Shown one piece after another: positions 61,477 to 64,000 of a DNA stretch of 64,000 bases. The notes beneath the pieces are model-generated. The model was not told where the DNA came from. It saw only the letters and a program-made list of their open reading frames with translations, and did not search any database. The stretch comes from Bombardia bombarda. Lineage: Eukaryota; Ascomycota; Sordariomycetes; Sordariales; Lasiosphaeriaceae. Position numbers and translations under genes: made by a program. Position 1 is the first letter of the stretch. The number at the start of each line of letters is the position of its first letter. The stretch spans positions 2,875,001 through 2,939,000 of the forward strand of contig JAULSR010000001.1 in the NCBI GenBank assembly GCA_030512295.1, given 5' to 3'.

Positions 61477-61998
61477 TCACTCAGCCTCGGCGATGGGAGT
61501 CATGGCGCTTAGCTTGCTCTTGGGGCTCTTCTTGGATGAAGATGAACCCGATGAGCTGCGACGTCCGCGCTTGGCCGCCGCTTGCTTCCGCTTCTCCTTC
61601 TCGTTGACGAGGAAGCGTACTACCTCGCGTTGGTAGGCTGCCTGCTCGCGTCGCATCTCGAGGAGCTGGGCCTCGGTCTTGTCGGGCATCGGTGGTGACT
61701 GGAGAGGCGAGACAGTGCCGCTGCTTGATATACTGTGCAAGTCGTCCTCAAAAACGTCCTGGGGGAAGAGGTCCTCGTCCGAGAGAAACGAAGTGGCGCG
61801 CTCCTCGGTCGCGTCCGACTCGGATAGCGAAGATCGCCGTGGCCACGAGGGAAAGGCGCAGCTGGCATCGGCTCCCCGCGAGGAAAAAGGACTCGGCGCA
61901 ATATCCATCGGTGACGACATACTGCTGTAGGAGGAGTACGAGTTGTATGGGCTGTAAGAGTAGCTCGAAGAGCTGGAGGAGCTGTAGGAGCCGTACAT
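61477..61998 (-). CDS. Ser/Tyr-rich small protein of unknown function, 173 aa
   Basis: Single exon. The first 30 residues are nearly all Ser and Tyr (MYGSYSSSSSSSYSYSPYNS), followed by SSPMDIAPSPFSSRG and an acidic block (DEDLFPQDVFEDDLHS). The rest looks like one helix: PDKTEAQLLEMRREQAAYQREVVRFLVNEKEKRKQAAAKRGRRSSSG, ending in a basic Ser/Lys stretch that could be a nuclear signal. I recognise no named family; the RRSS, KKSPKSK and SSPMD sites suggest phosphorylation. Ordered C-terminal part and a good ATG make it a likely real gene. The antisense ORFs in this area have less natural composition. Confidence 0.65.
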   Translation of the reverse strand: MYGSYSSSSSSSYSYSPYNSYSSYSSMSSPMDIAPSPFSSRGADASCAFPSWPRRSSLSESDATEERATSFLSDEDLFPQDVFEDDLHSISSSGTVSPLQSPPMPDKTEAQLLEMRREQAAYQREVVRFLVNEKEKRKQAAAKRGRRSSSGSSSSKKSPKSKLSAMTPIAEAE

Positions 61999-64000
61999 GG
62001 CTGCTGTGTGTTGAAGGCGTGTAGCACCAGTTGGTGACGGGTCGATATGCTCGAGTTGGTGAGTTGAGTGATGTGATAGTCACTGACTGCTGGGTAAGTA
62101 TGAGATGTCTGTCTTGCTGTTGAGGCCGTCAAGGTTGTCGAGGCAGAACAGGGCTGGTCAAGAGCCGAGGAGTGGGCAGTGGCTTCTTATAAACCTTTGC
62201 GTCCGGTTCCGTCTGGTCCTGGGGCAAGGGGGTGAGTCAAGGGAAGTGAGACCCAGGAGACAGGTTCTCGTGGGGCAACAAGGTATCACGTATCCCAAGT
62301 ATCTCGGTATCGAGCTAGAAAACAGCCCTGGCAATTATTAGTATTGAGATATACAAGGTACTTTGGGGCAGAAACATGGAACTACCTAGGGGGAGGCGAC
62401 GACGGAGGAGGCGCGATGCGGCGCAAAAGCAAATAAAGTGAAAATACATACCTTGCCTACCGTACCGACCAGTACCCACCGAGATACGTCGCAGGGACAA
62501 GCAGCATTCGCCTAGGCCGGGTACTTTTGCGACGACCAGGGCAGCGAGGGCAGCCATCCGTCGCCTACGGCTAGTGTGCGCCGCCGCCCGTCGGGCTGTT
62601 TCCCGCGGCATCGTGAGGATCCATGGTACATGGGCCAGGGAGCCCAGCGAGGTACCTTGACCGTAATAAACTGGGGGTTTGTTGGACTTGGGACGAGGGA
62701 ATGGGGAAACGGAAGGGAGGGAGCGGAGCAAGGCCCTGGCTGGCAGGCACACAGCACCCTCGCACCTGCCCTCCCAACTCACTAGCGAGCCAGCACCCTG
62801 TTAGCGACGGTGTCGCGACTGCCCAACCGGATTCGTGGGCTGTGACACTGGCGCGCCGACTGGTTTGCACCTTCTCGAAATTCTATGGCTCGAATTGGCA
62901 CCCGACACCTCCTTGACCTCCTAAAGTGTCCCCCACGCGGCGCATGGACGGTGACCGAACGTTTGCTTGCTGGACGCTGACACGCCCATAGCAAAGTTGC
63001 GGTGTCTGAGTCTGACCGCCTTTGCGCGCGCGACGCACCCTATTTGTTACTCATCCGCTCTTTCGGCGTATTGTTTTGCACTCCATTGGATTTGCTGCAC
63101 GGCACCTCCCTCAACTCCCTCCGCCTCCATCAAGGTTGCGACTTTGTAATGATGCGACGATGCCATGAGCGAGAATCATCATAGCGGATGGAACGGACGC
63201 TCTCATCAAGATTACCAACCTCGGGGCAGCGTCGGAGATGAAGGTCAATGAAGGAAGGCAGCATGGAAGAATAAGTCCAAAGCCCTGGCGTTGGTAACTC
63301 TGTAATTCGTATCGTCCATCATGGATTCCCTGGAAGCTTCTCGGTTCCTGGGTCAATTTCCCCGGACGTTGATTTCAACCAGGGCTGCCTGGTAGGATTG
63401 AAAGGGCCTTTTTTTCGACTGGGACTGGTTTGATATCCATCGCCTACCACCGCCTACCTAGCATGGAAACCTCCCACCATCCGGCGTCCCAGCTACACTA
63501 CCTCCCTACTGCGGAGGTAGCGCCGCGCTTGGTCACCGCCCCCAGAATTACGATTACCTAGGTGATTGCATGGAGGAAGCATGGCAGGGCATGGCACGCC
63601 GCACAGTTCCCCCCCCCCCCCCCAGGCTTCCCAGGCTTCCGTCCCACGGGGACAAAATGGAAGGTGGGTGTGGTATCACGAACGGTGCAAGGTCCCTCGG
63701 TCCGTTATTAACAAAGTCTCTCTCTCACCCTCGTTCGTAATCAAGCGTAACAGATTCCGGCCCCATTCGCCGCCTTGGCCGCCAAGGGAGAAGAATCCAC
63801 CGTTCGAGCCTTCTTACAGGTACGTACCTCTCTCACTCCCCCATGTTCACCCACATCGCTCCCGCCCGTCTCACCCCCAAAGTAGAGAGTGGAGAAGATG
63901 GTCCTCTTCCCCCCTGGGGTTGCCATAAGTTCCCAGCTTCCCCGGGTCTCGCTCCCCGTCCTAGCGTCCTGATCACCCCCTTGCGGAGAGAGGTGGGAGG
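61999..64000. other. spacer to the end of the window
   Basis: Promoter of the small Ser/Tyr-rich gene (-) and further DNA with only short ORFs. It carries a C15 run and, at the end, pyrimidine-rich sequence that may lead into a gene beyond the window. No gene recognised. Confidence 0.5.
63609..63623. repeat. C15 homopolymer
   Basis: Fifteen consecutive C followed by AGGCTTCC repeated twice in overlap. Noncoding. Confidence 0.9.

Noticed and set aside
61620..62132. 170-codon minus-strand ORF overlapping the Ser/Tyr-rich gene
   Set aside because: It reads a different frame of the same DNA with Arg/Pro/Thr-rich shadow composition; the 61477-61998 frame has an ordered helical part.

Overview
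This is nuclear DNA of a filamentous ascomycete, most likely a Sordariomycete-type fungus. Coding exons are GC-rich. Most genes carry a few short introns with GTAWGT-type donors and CTAAC-like branch sites. Intergenic spacers are 0.5-4 kb. Single-copy orthologues of typical fungal genes lie on both strands without operon structure. The placement below the phylum rests on protein resemblance only (an NRC-2-type kinase, a Neurospora-like cytochrome c, a fungal PARP-E2 fusion, short fungal COG7).

Layout. 1-9.1 kb: 3' end of an OPT-family transporter (+), a type II membrane glycosyltransferase-like protein (+), a single-exon cytochrome P450 (+), and a DDP1/Aps1 Nudix hydrolase (-). 9.1-13.2 kb: a long spacer with no recognisable gene. 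13.2-15.4 kb: arginyl-tRNA-protein transferase ATE1 (+). 15.4-19.4 kb: gene-poor, partly AT-rich DNA with a fragment of a Ty1/copia polyprotein and a doubtful ORF. 19.5-26 kb: NRC-2 AGC kinase (+), DASH subunit DAD3 (+), mitochondrial ribosomal protein uS5m (-). 27-32.5 kb: a 76-aa membrane protein (+), an unrecognised three-exon gene (-), a C2H2/AT-hook protein (-). 34-41 kb: SDR (+), TMA46 (-), OST4 (+), YRA1/ALYREF-type export factor (+) with a 926-nt intron. 41.8-50.1 kb: RAD57 (-) with 39 consecutive Asn codons, a cysteine-rich single-pass membrane protein (+), cytochrome c (-), and a mitochondrial inner-membrane-type protein (+) whose frame is broken by one base. 50.5-58.9 kb: exosome RRP42 (-), PARP-E2 fusion (-), COG7 (+), also broken by one base. 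61.5-62 kb: a Ser/Tyr-rich small protein (-); the rest to 64 kb shows no gene.

The genes do not form one pathway. They are mainly housekeeping (translation, RNA export and decay, respiration, N-glycosylation, Golgi transport, kinetochore, recombination), with scattered accessory genes (P450, SDR, OPT, surface protein). No biosynthetic cluster is evident: the lone P450 has no synthase next to it. The most interesting points are the YRA1 intron, the PARP-E2 fusion, the RAD57 polyasparagine tract, the 9-nt OPT micro-exon, and two homopolymer-associated frameshifts that may be assembly errors. No tRNA, rRNA or CRISPR array was recognised by eye.
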